Of a stretch of 64,000 nucleotides of DNA, positions 22,341 through 31,042 are shown in pieces. How positions within the stretch are numbered: position 1 is the stretch's first letter; every line of letters starts with the position of its first letter. This stretch comes from VXYL01 sp963665195 (lineage in GTDB: Bacteria > Pseudomonadota > Gammaproteobacteria > Pseudomonadales > Azotimanducaceae), in assembly GCA_963665195.1 (NCBI GenBank), contig OY762070.1, forward strand, positions 2,728,001 to 2,792,000, written 5' to 3'. The position numbers were made by a program, and so were the translations under genes. The notes under the pieces are model-generated. The model was not told the DNA's origin. It made no database searches and saw nothing but the letters and a program-made list of their open reading frames with translations.

Positions 22341-23111
22341 TTGCCCCGCCAACGGCCGCTGCCACTGGTGGCGGCGAACTGGAAGATGCACGGCGACCGC
22401 GACTTCGTCGCCAAGTTCGCAGGACAGTGGCCGGGCGCACCGGACGGGGTGGACGTGGTGCTGTGTCCGCCCATCGCCTATCTCGACACCCTTGCAGCCG
22501 CGCTGGACGATCCCCGGGTGCAGTTCGGCGTGCAGAACATCGCGATCGACGCTGCCGGCGCCAACACCGGCGAGCACGCCGCCGAGATGGCCGCGGATTT
22601 GGGCGCTCGGTTCGCCATCGTCGGGCACTCCGAGCGGCGGCACCTGTTCGGCGAGACCGACGCGATGGTGGCCGGCAAGTGCACAGCGGCCCGGCGCGCC
22701 GGTCTGACGCCGATTCTCTGCGTCGGCGAGACGCTGGCCGAACGCCAAGCGGGCACGGCCGAACGCATCGTCGCCGCGCAGCTCGATGCGGCAGGCGCGC
22801 CTGGCGGGGATGCCCTGGTCGTCGCCTACGAGCCGGTCTGGGCGATCGGCACTGGCCAGACGGCGACGCCGGCGCTGGCCCAGGCGATGCATGTTAGGAT
22901 TCGCTCGCACGCGGAGATGCTTGCGGCTCGGCACGGCGCGGCCCCTTCGACACGCGTCGTCTACGGCGGCAGCGTGAACCCCGCGAATGCGGCTGCGCTG
23001 TTCGCCGAGCAACACATCGACGGCGGATTGGTCGGCGGCGCATCGCTCGACGCCGGTACGTTTGCGGCGATCTGCGAAGCCGCGGCACAGAACACGGGTA
23101 CGGAACATTGA
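22341..23111 (+). CDS. tpiA: Triosephosphate isomerase
   Basis: TpiA interconverts dihydroxyacetone phosphate and glyceraldehyde-3-phosphate in glycolysis. The 256-aa TIM barrel shows NWKMHG (active-site Lys), IVGHSERR (catalytic His) and YEPVWAIGTG (catalytic Glu), and the phosphate-binding GGSVNPAN. Translation likely starts at TTG 22341, 3 nt after glmM. Its stop overlaps the secG start (TTGA), so the genes are coupled. Confidence 0.97.
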   Translation: MPRQRPLPLVAANWKMHGDRDFVAKFAGQWPGAPDGVDVVLCPPIAYLDTLAAALDDPRVQFGVQNIAIDAAGANTGEHAAEMAADLGARFAIVGHSERRHLFGETDAMVAGKCTAARRAGLTPILCVGETLAERQAGTAERIVAAQLDAAGAPGGDALVVAYEPVWAIGTGQTATPALAQAMHVRIRSHAEMLAARHGAAPSTRVVYGGSVNPANAAALFAEQHIDGGLVGGASLDAGTFAAICEAAAQNTGTEH

Positions 23112-23461
23112 ACACGCTGGAAACGGTCTTGATCACCCTGCTGGTGCTGGACGCCATCGCCTTGGGCGCTCTCGTGCTCATCCAGCAGGGCAAGGGCGCG
23201 GACGTGGGCGCGGCATTCGGCTCCGGCAGCGCCAACACCGTCTTCGGCAGCGCTGGCTCAGCATCGTTCCTCACCAAGACGACCGCCTGGCTCGCCATCG
23301 CCTTCTTCCTGATCTCCTTCGGGCTGGCCTACACGGCCAAGGAGCGCGCTCGCCTCGCCGGCACCATCACGCTGCCGGAGATCGAGCAGCCCATCACGGA
23401 CCTCGACATCCCGGACGGCGACCTGCCAACCGTTCCCGAATCCGACATCCCTGAGTTATGA
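23108..23461 (+). CDS. secG: Protein-export membrane subunit SecG
   Basis: SecG is a small subunit of the SecYEG translocon that eases SecA-driven export. The 117-aa protein has two membrane helices (about 5-24 and 57-74) separated by the conserved loop QQGKGADVGAAFGSGSANTVFGS. The acidic C-terminus is longer than in E. coli but typical of related bacteria. The TTG start at 23108 overlaps the tpiA stop. It precedes tRNA-Leu, the same order as E. coli secG-leuU. Confidence 0.96.
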   Translation: MNTLETVLITLLVLDAIALGALVLIQQGKGADVGAAFGSGSANTVFGSAGSASFLTKTTAWLAIAFFLISFGLAYTAKERARLAGTITLPEIEQPITDLDIPDGDLPTVPESDIPEL

Positions 23462-23474
23462 TGGGCCGTCCCTC

Positions 23475-23561
23475 GCCGAAGTGGTGGAATTGGTAGACAC
23501 GCTACCTTGAGGGGGTAGTGGACTGATGTCCGTGGAGGTTCGAGTCCTCTCTTCGGCACCA
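23475..23561 (+). tRNA. tRNA-Leu (anticodon GAG)
   Basis: The 87-nt sequence folds into a class II tRNA. The acceptor stem pairs GCCGAAG with CTTCGGC, the anticodon stem CTACC/GGTAG encloses TTGAGGG with anticodon GAG, there is a long variable arm, and the T-loop is GGTTCGAGTCC. CCA is encoded. Following it, the expected tRNA-Met-rimP-nusA block is replaced by accessory genes, so this may be an integration boundary. Confidence 0.97.
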
Positions 23562-23598
23562 ACGCTCGTTTTCTAGTCTCCTAGGCGTCTCAACGGCT

Positions 23599-24357
23599 CT
23601 AGCACTCAAGCGACGGTCCGTGCCCGTGGCCGGGAGCCGACCGGGCAAGCGAGCCGTCGAGACTGCACGACGCGAGGAAGTCGAGCATCGGCTCGGCGTC
23701 CCCGCTGTCGTAGAACGCGATCATCCCCCGGTTGAACTCCAACCGCCGCTTGTTTGGCACGCACACCGCGTCGCGGCCCGCGGACAGCAGAATGCCGTTC
23801 ATCATCAGCCTGCCCGTGCGCTTGTTGCCGTCCCAGAAGAACTGGGCCCTCGCCATGGCGAGGAACCAGCACATCGACCGGGTCGCCGGGCAGTCGATGC
23901 GGCCGATGTCCTCGGCGGCGGCGCGGAACAGATCGGGCAGCGTTTCGTGCGCCGGCGGCTCGTAGTCGGTTCCGCCGATGCCGACCCGGCCCGTGCGGAA
24001 TCGGCCGCATTCGAGCGCTTCGCCCTCGGCCACGAGCGCTTGAAGCTCGCACGCGACATCGGCTCCCGGCGCGAACCGCCCCGCTTCGACCAAGTCGACC
24101 AGACGGTTCCACGCACGGGCCTGGTTCAGCACCTGCTGCGCGTCTTCGATGCGATGCCCGCCCACCGTGACGCCTTCGAGCAGCGTTTGCACCTCCGGGT
24201 AGGTCATCGGATTGCCTTCCAGCGCCGTCGTGTTCCACACGATTTCCGGCAGCGCCTTGCGGACGCGGAACAACGCCCGCTCGCGGTTCGGAGGCGCAAA
24301 CGTCTCGAACCGGACGGCGGGGCATCGGATGCCGCCTGCGATGCGGATTGCGGACAT
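23599..24357 (-). CDS. Fic-domain protein lacking the catalytic histidine
   Basis: Fic proteins usually transfer AMP or other groups to target hydroxyls. This 252-aa protein (ATG 24357, AGGAG upstream) has the inhibitory-helix motif NTTALEGNPMTYPEV near its N-terminus and a Fic core QFFWDGNKRTGRLMMNG. In the consensus HPFxDGN the His and Pro are replaced by Gln and Phe, so AMP transfer by the standard mechanism is doubtful. The ending EFNRGMIAFYDSGD matches a Fic subfamily I recall with the same variant. It is the first gene after tRNA-Leu, on the opposite strand. Confidence 0.85.
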   Translation of the reverse strand: MSAIRIAGGIRCPAVRFETFAPPNRERALFRVRKALPEIVWNTTALEGNPMTYPEVQTLLEGVTVGGHRIEDAQQVLNQARAWNRLVDLVEAGRFAPGADVACELQALVAEGEALECGRFRTGRVGIGGTDYEPPAHETLPDLFRAAAEDIGRIDCPATRSMCWFLAMARAQFFWDGNKRTGRLMMNGILLSAGRDAVCVPNKRRLEFNRGMIAFYDSGDAEPMLDFLASCSLDGSLARSAPGHGHGPSLEC

Positions 24358-24841
24358 GGATGGTCTCCTGCGACGGGAACGGCGGTTCAGGCTACGCCGA
24401 AGGACAGCGGCCCAGGGTGGACTTGGAAGTGCTCCGTCACCTCGGCCTGTCCCGGGTACTCGTGGCCGTAGCGGGTCGGAAAGCGGCCGCGAAGTCCTTG
24501 GCGACGAAGGTACTGACCCTGGATGCCTGCGGCGATGCGGCACATGGCCGGATCGTACCAAACCGGCCGGCGGGCCGGCCCAGGATGTCGTGGGTGGCGC
24601 AAGGACGTCCGCGCCCGAAACCGTGACGCCGCTGGCTGCGGACGAGCCGCGACTCTGGTATGGCGGACGCTTCTCGCGGTTTCAACGCCGCCCCCTCGGC
24701 ACCTTGGAATCGCGGCACTTCCATATCCGCCTTGGCCTTTGTCGGCCTCGTTGCCGGGGTTGCGCGGCGCGGAGGCGTCGCTGACCAAAGGAGGATGTGG
24801 TTCGGCTGACGAAGAGGCGGGGACCGGCGCCAACGCGAAAC
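24358..24841. other. Segment without a supported gene
   Basis: About 480 bases between the Fic gene and the ATPase scar carry several overlapping open frames, none with a ribosome site or recognisable domain. It may be decayed coding DNA, but I cannot assign a parent gene. Confidence 0.5.
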
Positions 24842-24853
24842 TACTCGCGAGTA
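24842..24853. promoter_or_regulatory. Perfect 12-bp palindrome TACTCGCGAGTA upstream of the ATPase scar
   Basis: TACTCGCGAGTA is its own reverse complement and lies 38 bp before the ATG of the truncated ATPase gene at 24892, flanked by short A-rich stretches. Its position suggests an operator for that gene. The regulator is unknown. Confidence 0.5.
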
Positions 24854-24891
24854 AACTTGACATCCATGCGATTCAGTCGCGAAACAGGTGC

Positions 24892-25120
24892 ATGAAGTCT
24901 TCGCCGAGATACTTTGCGCGCCAGGTGCTCGAAGACTTGGAGCGCAAGATGCTGTTCGTTGCCGGGCCGCGGCAGGTCGGTCGCGGCCTGCGCTATCTGA
25001 AGGCGAGGTTTCCGGACGCGGCAGCTCGGCAGTTCGCCCTCCATGGCGAGCGCGACCAATGTGACGCCTGAGCGTATCCGGGCGTTGCCGGCGCTGGACT
25101 TCCTGCGCACGCTTGCATGA
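24892..25120 (+). pseudogene. Internally deleted AAA ATPase (DUF4143 type)
   Basis: The ATG at 24892 starts with YFARQVLEDLERKMLFVAGP and the P-loop region GPRQVG, then jumps directly to a C-terminal segment (LRYLKARFPDAAARQF, then GERD). A frameshift near 25056 follows, after which VTPERIRALPALDFLRTLA ends at 25120. The deletion removed roughly the central 300 residues, including the P-loop lysine. It overlaps the start of the next gene by 4 nt. It is a second, independent relic of the family seen at 7881-8165. Confidence 0.75.
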
Positions 25121-26829
25121 AGCGGCTAGTCGTCATAGGACTCGTCGCCGTTTACGCCGTCGCGCTGGCCGCGGTGCTGCTGTTCCGATTCACGCCGGCC
25201 GTCTACGTCGAGGAGTTCGAGATGGAGCGGCGCAGCCTGCAGGCGCTGGACCGGGTGCTGGCGCAGGGCCTCGCGCCGGACAACAGCGACTTGGCCATCG
25301 GCATCGCGCAGGCCGGACTCGCCGACGCTTTGGGAGCGCTCAAGGGCGTTGCGGGGACCACGCGCGATGACGGCCTGACGCTCAGCGTGGAGGATGTCGA
25401 GCTGACCGTCGAGGGCGGCTATGTGCCGGTGGCGTTGTCCATCCGCGTCGCCCGCGAGGAACTGCCGATGGAGGCGATCCTGGTCGCCGAAGGCGTGGTG
25501 TACGCGGCGCAGGTCGAGACCGAATCGCTAGACTCGGCGAGCGTTCGCTACCGGGTCGACGTGCGCGAGGTGCGGGCGGAACTGGGCAGCGGCGGCTTCT
25601 CGTTCCGGGCGCGGAACTGGGTGAAGCGGCTGATCACCTCGCATATCGGCAGGGACTTCGTGGAGGACCTGGAGTTCTCGATACCGCTGCGGTTGCCGCT
25701 CGATCTCGGCCTTGCATTCACCAGTGAACACACTCGCGAAGTGGACGACGGCAGCTACACGATCCGCTACTCGATGCAGGCCGCGGAGTTCGCGGATCCG
25801 AAGTCCCTCCGCGCCGTGCCGGGCGTGGCCGCGAACGGCGCGGTCTGGTTCCTAGTTTCCATCGTCGGCCAAGGCGCACCCGAAGCCGCCGCAGACTCCG
25901 GCATGACCTACCCGGAGGCGGACTTGGAATCCTTGAGACTTCGCATGGCGGAGCGATTGGCGGCCTTTCCCGCCGTCGCCAGCGACCTGGTCGTGCATGT
26001 CAACCGCGGCTTCCTGGCCCAAGCGGTCGCTGCGTTCAACAGCCTGGACGGGAACGAAAGGACGATCCACGCCGAGCTCGCGTCGTTCGACGGGCATCTA
26101 CTGGCCAGCTATGCCGACGCCGCCTTCCTGGGCCGGGGCGGCTACTCCGCCAGCTTCGCCTCGGACGATGCCCTGCAAGCCACAGCGCGAATCTCGCCGC
26201 TGTCCGCCGAGTGGGTCGAAGGCCAGGGCTTGGTGCTCTCCGGGGACGTCGCTGTCGCCGCGCGGGCCGACATCGCACTGCATGTCGATCCCTTCGTCGG
26301 CGACGGCATGCGGCGGAGCGTCAGCCTGGCCGCCACCGCGACCGTGCCGCTGACCGTCAGCCTGGATGCCCGCGTGGTGCAGGACGGCAACGCCGCGGCC
26401 GTCTTCATGGGCCCGACGATCAAGTGCGAGCGCTACCGGCTGCGGCTGGAGAGCGCTGAAGCCAAGGGGTTCGGCGTCATCAAGGACGAACTCTTCGGCG
26501 TGCGGCAGGCGACCCCGTGGGCCCTCATGGGGCCGGACACGCGGTGGCTGGCGCTGCTCGAGAGGGGCGCCTACGGCGGCTTCGCTGTGGACCAGGAGTA
26601 CTGGATCGGCGTGCGCATGGTGCCGCGCTCCGTCGTCGCAGGCGCGAACGGCTATCGGCTGGAAGCGGATCTGGAGTGGGAGCTCTCGGTCGGCAAACCG
26701 CACGGCGCGGAGTCGAAGTCGGCAACGCACCGCCGCCTCGAGCAAGCCTGGCGGCAACAGGTGCAATCGCCCTGCCCAGACCAGCGCAGCCCCATCTTCC
26801 TGCTCGCGGGGCAAGAGATCGGCACTTAG
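25117..26829 (+). CDS. Large hypothetical protein with an N-terminal membrane anchor
   Basis: The 570-aa protein is not recognised. An N-terminal hydrophobic helix (residues 4-24, VIGLVAVYAVALAAVLLF) serves as a signal anchor, and the rest is predicted periplasmic, rich in alternating beta-strand patterns (for example GGYVPVALSIRVAREELPM and YRLEADLEWELSVG). This could be a lipid-binding beta fold of the TULIP or DUF4403 kind, but that is a guess. It begins inside the tail of the ATPase scar and may use that gene's old promoter region. Confidence 0.65.
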   Translation: MKRLVVIGLVAVYAVALAAVLLFRFTPAVYVEEFEMERRSLQALDRVLAQGLAPDNSDLAIGIAQAGLADALGALKGVAGTTRDDGLTLSVEDVELTVEGGYVPVALSIRVAREELPMEAILVAEGVVYAAQVETESLDSASVRYRVDVREVRAELGSGGFSFRARNWVKRLITSHIGRDFVEDLEFSIPLRLPLDLGLAFTSEHTREVDDGSYTIRYSMQAAEFADPKSLRAVPGVAANGAVWFLVSIVGQGAPEAAADSGMTYPEADLESLRLRMAERLAAFPAVASDLVVHVNRGFLAQAVAAFNSLDGNERTIHAELASFDGHLLASYADAAFLGRGGYSASFASDDALQATARISPLSAEWVEGQGLVLSGDVAVAARADIALHVDPFVGDGMRRSVSLAATATVPLTVSLDARVVQDGNAAAVFMGPTIKCERYRLRLESAEAKGFGVIKDELFGVRQATPWALMGPDTRWLALLERGAYGGFAVDQEYWIGVRMVPRSVVAGANGYRLEADLEWELSVGKPHGAESKSATHRRLEQAWRQQVQSPCPDQRSPIFLLAGQEIGT

Positions 26830-26942
26830 GCCACGGGAGGCCGCAGGCCCTGTGCTAGGCTTGTGCGCTTTGCGCGAGGCACGTTCTGGCCCTCCGCGAC
26901 ATCTCTGTCACCCTCGCCATCCGGGACTTCCGTCGCATCTGG

Positions 26943-28148
26943 ATGGGCAACCTCGCCGCCTCGTTCGCCATGAACATGCAGATGCTGGCGCGCGGCTGGC
27001 TCGTCTACACGCTCACTTCCTCCGCGCTCGACCTCGCTTGGGTGATGATGTCCTTCACTGTCCCCCAGATCATGCTGTCGCTGTGGGGCGGGGTGGTGGC
27101 GGACCGGCTGCCGAAGCGGCAGATTCTCATCTGGGCGCAGATGCTGAATGGCGCGGCGACCCTAGCGATGGCCGTCATCATCCTGCGCGGTACCGTCGAG
27201 TTCTGGGACTTCATCTGGTTCGGCGCCTTCAACGGCGCGGTCCTCGCGCTGTCGATTCCGGCTCGCAATGCCTACTTGGCGGACTTGGTGGAGCGCAGCC
27301 ACTTCATCACCGCCATGGCGCTCAACACCACGGGCATGAACCTGGCCCGCATCGTCGCGCCAATGTTCGCGGGCCTGCTGATCGCGATCCTAGCGGCTGG
27401 CGACACCACGGACACCTTCGGCGTCGGCATCGTCTATCTGGTCATCGTAGTCCTTTATCTGGTGGCCGCCGGCGCGACGCTCCTAGTGCGCACGCCGGGC
27501 GCCAGCCACGCCACTGGAGACTCAGGTCGCCACTGGGACGACATGATCGAGGGCATGCGCTACGTGCTGCTCAATCCACCGGTGTTCGCGCTCATCATGC
27601 TGTCCATCGTGCCGTTCCTGTTCGGCATGACCCTCAGCACGCTGATGCCCGCTTTCAACGAAGACGTGCTCGGCGGCGGGCCGGACGACCTCGGCTTCCT
27701 GCTTTCCGCCATGGGCATCGGCGCCATCGTCGGCTCGCTGATGCTGGCCGCGGCCGGCGACTTCAGGAACAAGGGCCGCTGGGTGATCGGCACCTGCTTC
27801 GCCTGGGCCGCCTCGACGATCGTATTCGGCGCCGCCACGGGCATGGTCCTAGCCGCCTGCGCCGCCGCGGCCTACGGCTGGCTCTCGTCCGTCAACATGT
27901 CGTTGAACCGCGGCCTGATCCAAACCGTGGTGGAACCGCGGATGCGCGGTCGCGTGCTCAGCATCGACATGATGTCCCACGGCCTCATGCCCCTCGGCAT
28001 CATCCCCATGAGCCTGATCGCCGAGTACGCGGACGTGCCCACCGCACTGATCGTCAGCGGCATCGTCTTCGCGCTGGCGGTGGGCATGCTGCTTGGACTG
28101 CCCGCCGTGCGGCGCCTGGACCGCTGGCTGCGGGTGAAGTCGCGGTGA
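26943..28148 (+). CDS. MFS transporter (MFS_3 / enterobactin-exporter-like)
   Basis: The protein of at least 401 aa has about 11-12 membrane helices, the MFS signature GGVVADRLPKRQ between helices 2 and 3, and EPRMRGRVLSIDMM in the second half. Resemblance is to MFS_3 exporters. The in-frame sequence upstream of ATG 26943 (LRDISVTLAIRDFRRIW) matches the usual N-terminus of this group, so translation may start earlier at a non-ATG codon, for example CTG 26886. The substrate is unknown. Confidence 0.85.
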   Translation: MGNLAASFAMNMQMLARGWLVYTLTSSALDLAWVMMSFTVPQIMLSLWGGVVADRLPKRQILIWAQMLNGAATLAMAVIILRGTVEFWDFIWFGAFNGAVLALSIPARNAYLADLVERSHFITAMALNTTGMNLARIVAPMFAGLLIAILAAGDTTDTFGVGIVYLVIVVLYLVAAGATLLVRTPGASHATGDSGRHWDDMIEGMRYVLLNPPVFALIMLSIVPFLFGMTLSTLMPAFNEDVLGGGPDDLGFLLSAMGIGAIVGSLMLAAAGDFRNKGRWVIGTCFAWAASTIVFGAATGMVLAACAAAAYGWLSSVNMSLNRGLIQTVVEPRMRGRVLSIDMMSHGLMPLGIIPMSLIAEYADVPTALIVSGIVFALAVGMLLGLPAVRRLDRWLRVKSR

Positions 28149-28211
28149 GGTCGTGAGGCGACCGGAGGTGCTTGCAGCCAGCGTCCGAAGCCGTCCAATA
28201 CGCGCCTGTGA

Positions 28212-29252
28212 CTACGCGAGCGTCGGGTCTGCGCCGACGCGCACCAGCGTCTTGCCGAAGTTGCCCCCCTTCAGCATCGCGGCGAACGCCTTGGGCGCGT
28301 TCTCAAGGCCCTCCCAGACATCCTCGCGGTACTTCACAACGCCGTCCTGAAGCCAGCCGGCCATCTCGGCAAGGAAGCGCTCTTGATGGTCGGCGACGAA
28401 GTTGCGCACCGCCAAGGGGTGTACCGCGACGTTCTGCCGCCTGAAGAACGGCTCGCCGATGCGCCGCCACGCGGCGCCGGCATCCTCGCCGCCGACGTTG
28501 CCGTACTGGGAGATCATGCCGCACAGCGAGAGGCGCGCGTCGCGGTTCAACAGAGGCAGCACAGCCTCAAAGACCGCGCCGCCGACGTTCTCGAAGTACA
28601 CGTCCACGCCGTCCGGGCAGGCTGCGGCCAGGTCCTCGCGGAAGCTCCGCGCACGATGGCAGACGCAGGCATCCGCGCCCAGCTCGTCTGTGACGAGGGC
28701 GCACTTCGGAGCCGTGCCCGCGATGCCCACGACTCGGCAGCCAAGCTGCTTGGCGATCTGCACCGCGGCCTGGCCAACTCCGCCGGAAGCCGCCGACACC
28801 ACCACCGCCTCGCCCGCTTGCGGCGCGCATTGCACGACGATGCCGGAATACGCGGTGAGGCCCAGCATGCCGAGGATGCCCACCGCCGTGGAGATGGGCG
28901 CCGCCGCCGGGTCCAGCTTGCGCGGAAACATGTAGCCGAACACGTCCACGCCATCGCCCATGAGACCGTAGCGCTGCCAGCCGTTGGTGTTGAAGAGATA
29001 GTCGCCCGACGCGTACTCCGGCGCACGGCTCTCCAGCACTTGCGACACCGTACGCCCGTGACAGACATCCCCCACCGCTTCCACGCCGCCGCGCCGTCGG
29101 CCCCACTGGTAGGGATCCAGCGAGAGATAGATCGTGCGCGTCAGCACCTGCCGAGGGCCGGGTTCCGGCATCGGCTCCTCGTGCAGAACGAAGTCGCCGT
29201 CGCTGGGCCAGCCTTCCGGCGGCGTGCGGGCCAACCGCCAAACCTCGTTCAT
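28212..29252 (-). CDS. NADP-dependent medium-chain oxidoreductase (zinc-independent, PTGR/curA-like)
   Basis: The 346-aa protein belongs to the leukotriene B4 dehydrogenase/prostaglandin reductase group, which reduces alkenals and enones with NADPH. Features: LSLDPYQWGR near residue 47, GLTAYSGIV, the nucleotide motif SAASGGVGQAAVQIAKQLG and a final FGKTLVRV. No zinc-ligand cysteines occur at MDR zinc positions. Its ATG overlaps the stop of the upstream lipoprotein gene, so the two are co-translated. Confidence 0.9.
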   Translation of the reverse strand: MNEVWRLARTPPEGWPSDGDFVLHEEPMPEPGPRQVLTRTIYLSLDPYQWGRRRGGVEAVGDVCHGRTVSQVLESRAPEYASGDYLFNTNGWQRYGLMGDGVDVFGYMFPRKLDPAAAPISTAVGILGMLGLTAYSGIVVQCAPQAGEAVVVSAASGGVGQAAVQIAKQLGCRVVGIAGTAPKCALVTDELGADACVCHRARSFREDLAAACPDGVDVYFENVGGAVFEAVLPLLNRDARLSLCGMISQYGNVGGEDAGAAWRRIGEPFFRRQNVAVHPLAVRNFVADHQERFLAEMAGWLQDGVVKYREDVWEGLENAPKAFAAMLKGGNFGKTLVRVGADPTLA

Positions 29253-29614
29253 TGGCCCATCCCGGTGCGCGAGTAGCGGCTGGTGTCGCCGAGCTGGAAC
29301 CGCACGGTGCTCACCTGGCCCGGCGCGGCCACCGGTTCGCCGTTCACGATGCGCGGATTGAAGCGCCACGTTCGCACCGCGGCGAGCGCCGCCGCATCGA
29401 ATACGCCCGGCGGCGTGGCGGACTGGACGACGGCGTTCCGCACGGCGCCTTCGACGGTGACGTCGTAGTACACGGTGACGGAACCCTCGATGCCTCGAGC
29501 CCTCGCCTCGGCCGGGTAGATGAGATCCGCGCCACCGATGAACTGCAGCGGTCGCACGGCACTGGCGCAGCCGATCAGAAGGAGCAGCGGCAGGAGGACG
29601 GCGAGTCGCTTCAT
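29249..29614 (-). CDS. Small lipoprotein with a TonB C-terminal-like domain
   Basis: The 121-aa protein has a lipoprotein signal ending at LLLLIGC (Cys 16) and a TonB_C domain: YPAEARARGIEGSVTVYYDV, then AVVQSATPPGVFDAAALAAV and WRFNPRIVNGEPV. Free-standing domains of this type occur as periplasmic partners of unknown role. ATG 29614 was chosen as the first start giving the signal; upstream sequence in the frame belongs to an intron scar. It is coupled to the oxidoreductase gene by ATGA. Confidence 0.85.
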   Translation of the reverse strand: MKRLAVLLPLLLLIGCASAVRPLQFIGGADLIYPAEARARGIEGSVTVYYDVTVEGAVRNAVVQSATPPGVFDAAALAAVRTWRFNPRIVNGEPVAAPGQVSTVRFQLGDTSRYSRTGMGQ

Positions 29615-29742
29615 GGCGCCAATGGTAAGCCCTCCCGATGCGGCGACCGGCGACGAAATACGTGCTCTTGCGGGGCGTGCAGCAAAGATCCGGTGTTCGC
29701 GCCGGCACCGAACTCGATTGGGTCGGGGTGACGTCGCCGCAA

Positions 29743-29975
29743 CGCGCGTCCACGAAGTCTGCCGGGACGACAGCGCCCGCCGCGCCTCGCAGAGCCGGTA
29801 GTACTGCCACCAGCCGCGCACGCAGCGCTGCCAGTCCCGCAACCTTTCCCGCAGCGGCGGGCCGTTGCGGGCCGTCCCAGAAGGCGCGCGCTCTGGCCTT
29901 GCAGCGTTCCACGCTCTTGGCCGCCATGCCGATTCCGCCTCCCGGTTCGACGACGAAGCCCAGGAGGCCACCCTC
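29743..29975 (-). pseudogene. Group II intron reverse transcriptase/maturase remnant, C-terminal part
   Basis: Two adjacent frames on the minus strand join into the thumb/maturase region of a group II intron protein. The first (29975-29861) reads LLGFVVEPGG then GMAAKSVERCKARARAFWD, like the family's FLGF...APKSxxRFKxR block. The second (29860-29743) reads LRERLRDWQRCVRGWWQYYRL, like its LxxxLRGWxxYFRL block. The frame shift lies at about 29861. The reverse transcriptase core and intron RNA are gone. Confidence 0.65.
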
Positions 29976-30291
29976 TTCCGGCGAGCGGACGCCGCTCTTG
30001 TCCATCCCCGCCGCGCCGCGGTTGGCCTCGCGGTCCGCCACGCCGCTTCCAGGTTCGGGGGTTCCTCTTCCGCGACCGTCTCGCCGACGGCCTTTCGGGC
30101 GACTCGCGGGCAGGCCGCCGGGCTTCCCGCGCGTCCGGCTGCGGCCATACTCGATTCTGGGTGAAGTTCCCGCTCGCGATCGCACGGGAGCGTTGCCGCT
30201 GTCCGCCGTGCCGTGCTAGTTTGGCGCATCCGTGGAGCGCGTTGAATCGTCTCTTGCGCTCCGCGTCTCTCATCTAGCCAAGGCGGAGTCG

Positions 30292-30999
30292 ATGACGAAG
30301 GAACAGATCGCGGCCATCAAGCGCGACTACGATCGCGACGGATTCGTCATTCTGCGCGGCTTCGTCCAAGGCGCGGCGCTCGACGAGTTGCGGCGCCGGG
30401 CAACCGATCTTTCGACGGCGCTTTTCGAGCGCGACGCAAGCAGCCACGGCGCTGCGAAACCGAACCGCTCGCATCCCGAACAGGCCCTGTTCAAGAAGGG
30501 CGGCGCCTTCAGAAACGTCTTCAAGAACTTGCAGCGCCATGACGCATGGTTCGACGAGCAGCTGAACGCAGGCAAGCATGTGCCGCTCGTCAGGGCGCTG
30601 GTCGGCGATGAACTGGTGCCCGCCACCGCCGCGTGGTTCACCAAGCGCGCCGGCTCCGCCGAGGAGATCGGGCCGCACAGGGACAGCATCGGCAAGCCCG
30701 AGGATCGGCGGCACGGCGCGACCATCTGGATCGCCTTGGATCCTGCGGACCCGGAGAACGGCTGCCTGTACTACGGCAGGGGTTCGCACAAGCTGGACGA
30801 CACCTCGAGCAAAGCGCTCGACGAGCACAGCGACGCCGCTGTCGCAGCAAGCGTGCAGCCCGGCGATGCGGTGATTCACAGTTCCTTGACGATCCACTGG
30901 TCGCGCGGCAACCCGACCGCCAGGCCGCGGCGCGCCGTATCGTTCTTCTACTGGGGCGCCGGCGCGAGCGAACACGGCCAGCAGCGGGAGCAAGCATGA
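30292..30999 (+). CDS. Phytanoyl-CoA dioxygenase (PhyH) family protein
   Basis: Fe(II)/2-oxoglutarate dioxygenase fold of 235 aa. The iron triad is visible as H129 and D131 (GPHRDS) and H202 (TIHWSRGN), with an Arg about ten residues later for 2-oxoglutarate. The ATG at 30292 begins MTKEQIAAIKRDYDRDGFV, the usual PhyH N-terminus; a GTG at 30232 in frame adds 20 residues without support. The stop lies inside three 15-bp tandem repeats. The substrate is unknown. Confidence 0.87.
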   Translation: MTKEQIAAIKRDYDRDGFVILRGFVQGAALDELRRRATDLSTALFERDASSHGAAKPNRSHPEQALFKKGGAFRNVFKNLQRHDAWFDEQLNAGKHVPLVRALVGDELVPATAAWFTKRAGSAEEIGPHRDSIGKPEDRRHGATIWIALDPADPENGCLYYGRGSHKLDDTSSKALDEHSDAAVAASVQPGDAVIHSSLTIHWSRGNPTARPRRAVSFFYWGAGASEHGQQREQA

Positions 31000-31030
31000 A
31001 GGGAGCAAGCATGAAGGGAGCAATCATGAA
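30986..31030 (+). repeat. Three tandem 15-bp repeats over the PhyH stop codon
   Basis: The unit GGGAGCAAGCATGAA is repeated at 30986-31000 and 31001-31015, with a third copy at 31016-31030 that differs by one base (GGGAGCAATCATGAA). Each copy contains a GGGAG ribosome-like site and an ATG. From 30996 they encode an 18-codon frame (MKGASMKGAIMKEPTRCQ) whose stop at 31050-31052 overlaps the next gene's ATG at 31043. Confidence 0.9.
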
Positions 31031-31042
31031 GGAGCCGACGCG

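Noticed and set aside
23475..23561. tRNA-Leu as an att site with a 3'-end copy elsewhere in the window
   Set aside because: I looked for a repeat of the tRNA 3' end downstream and found none, and there is no integrase gene, so no island end is claimed.
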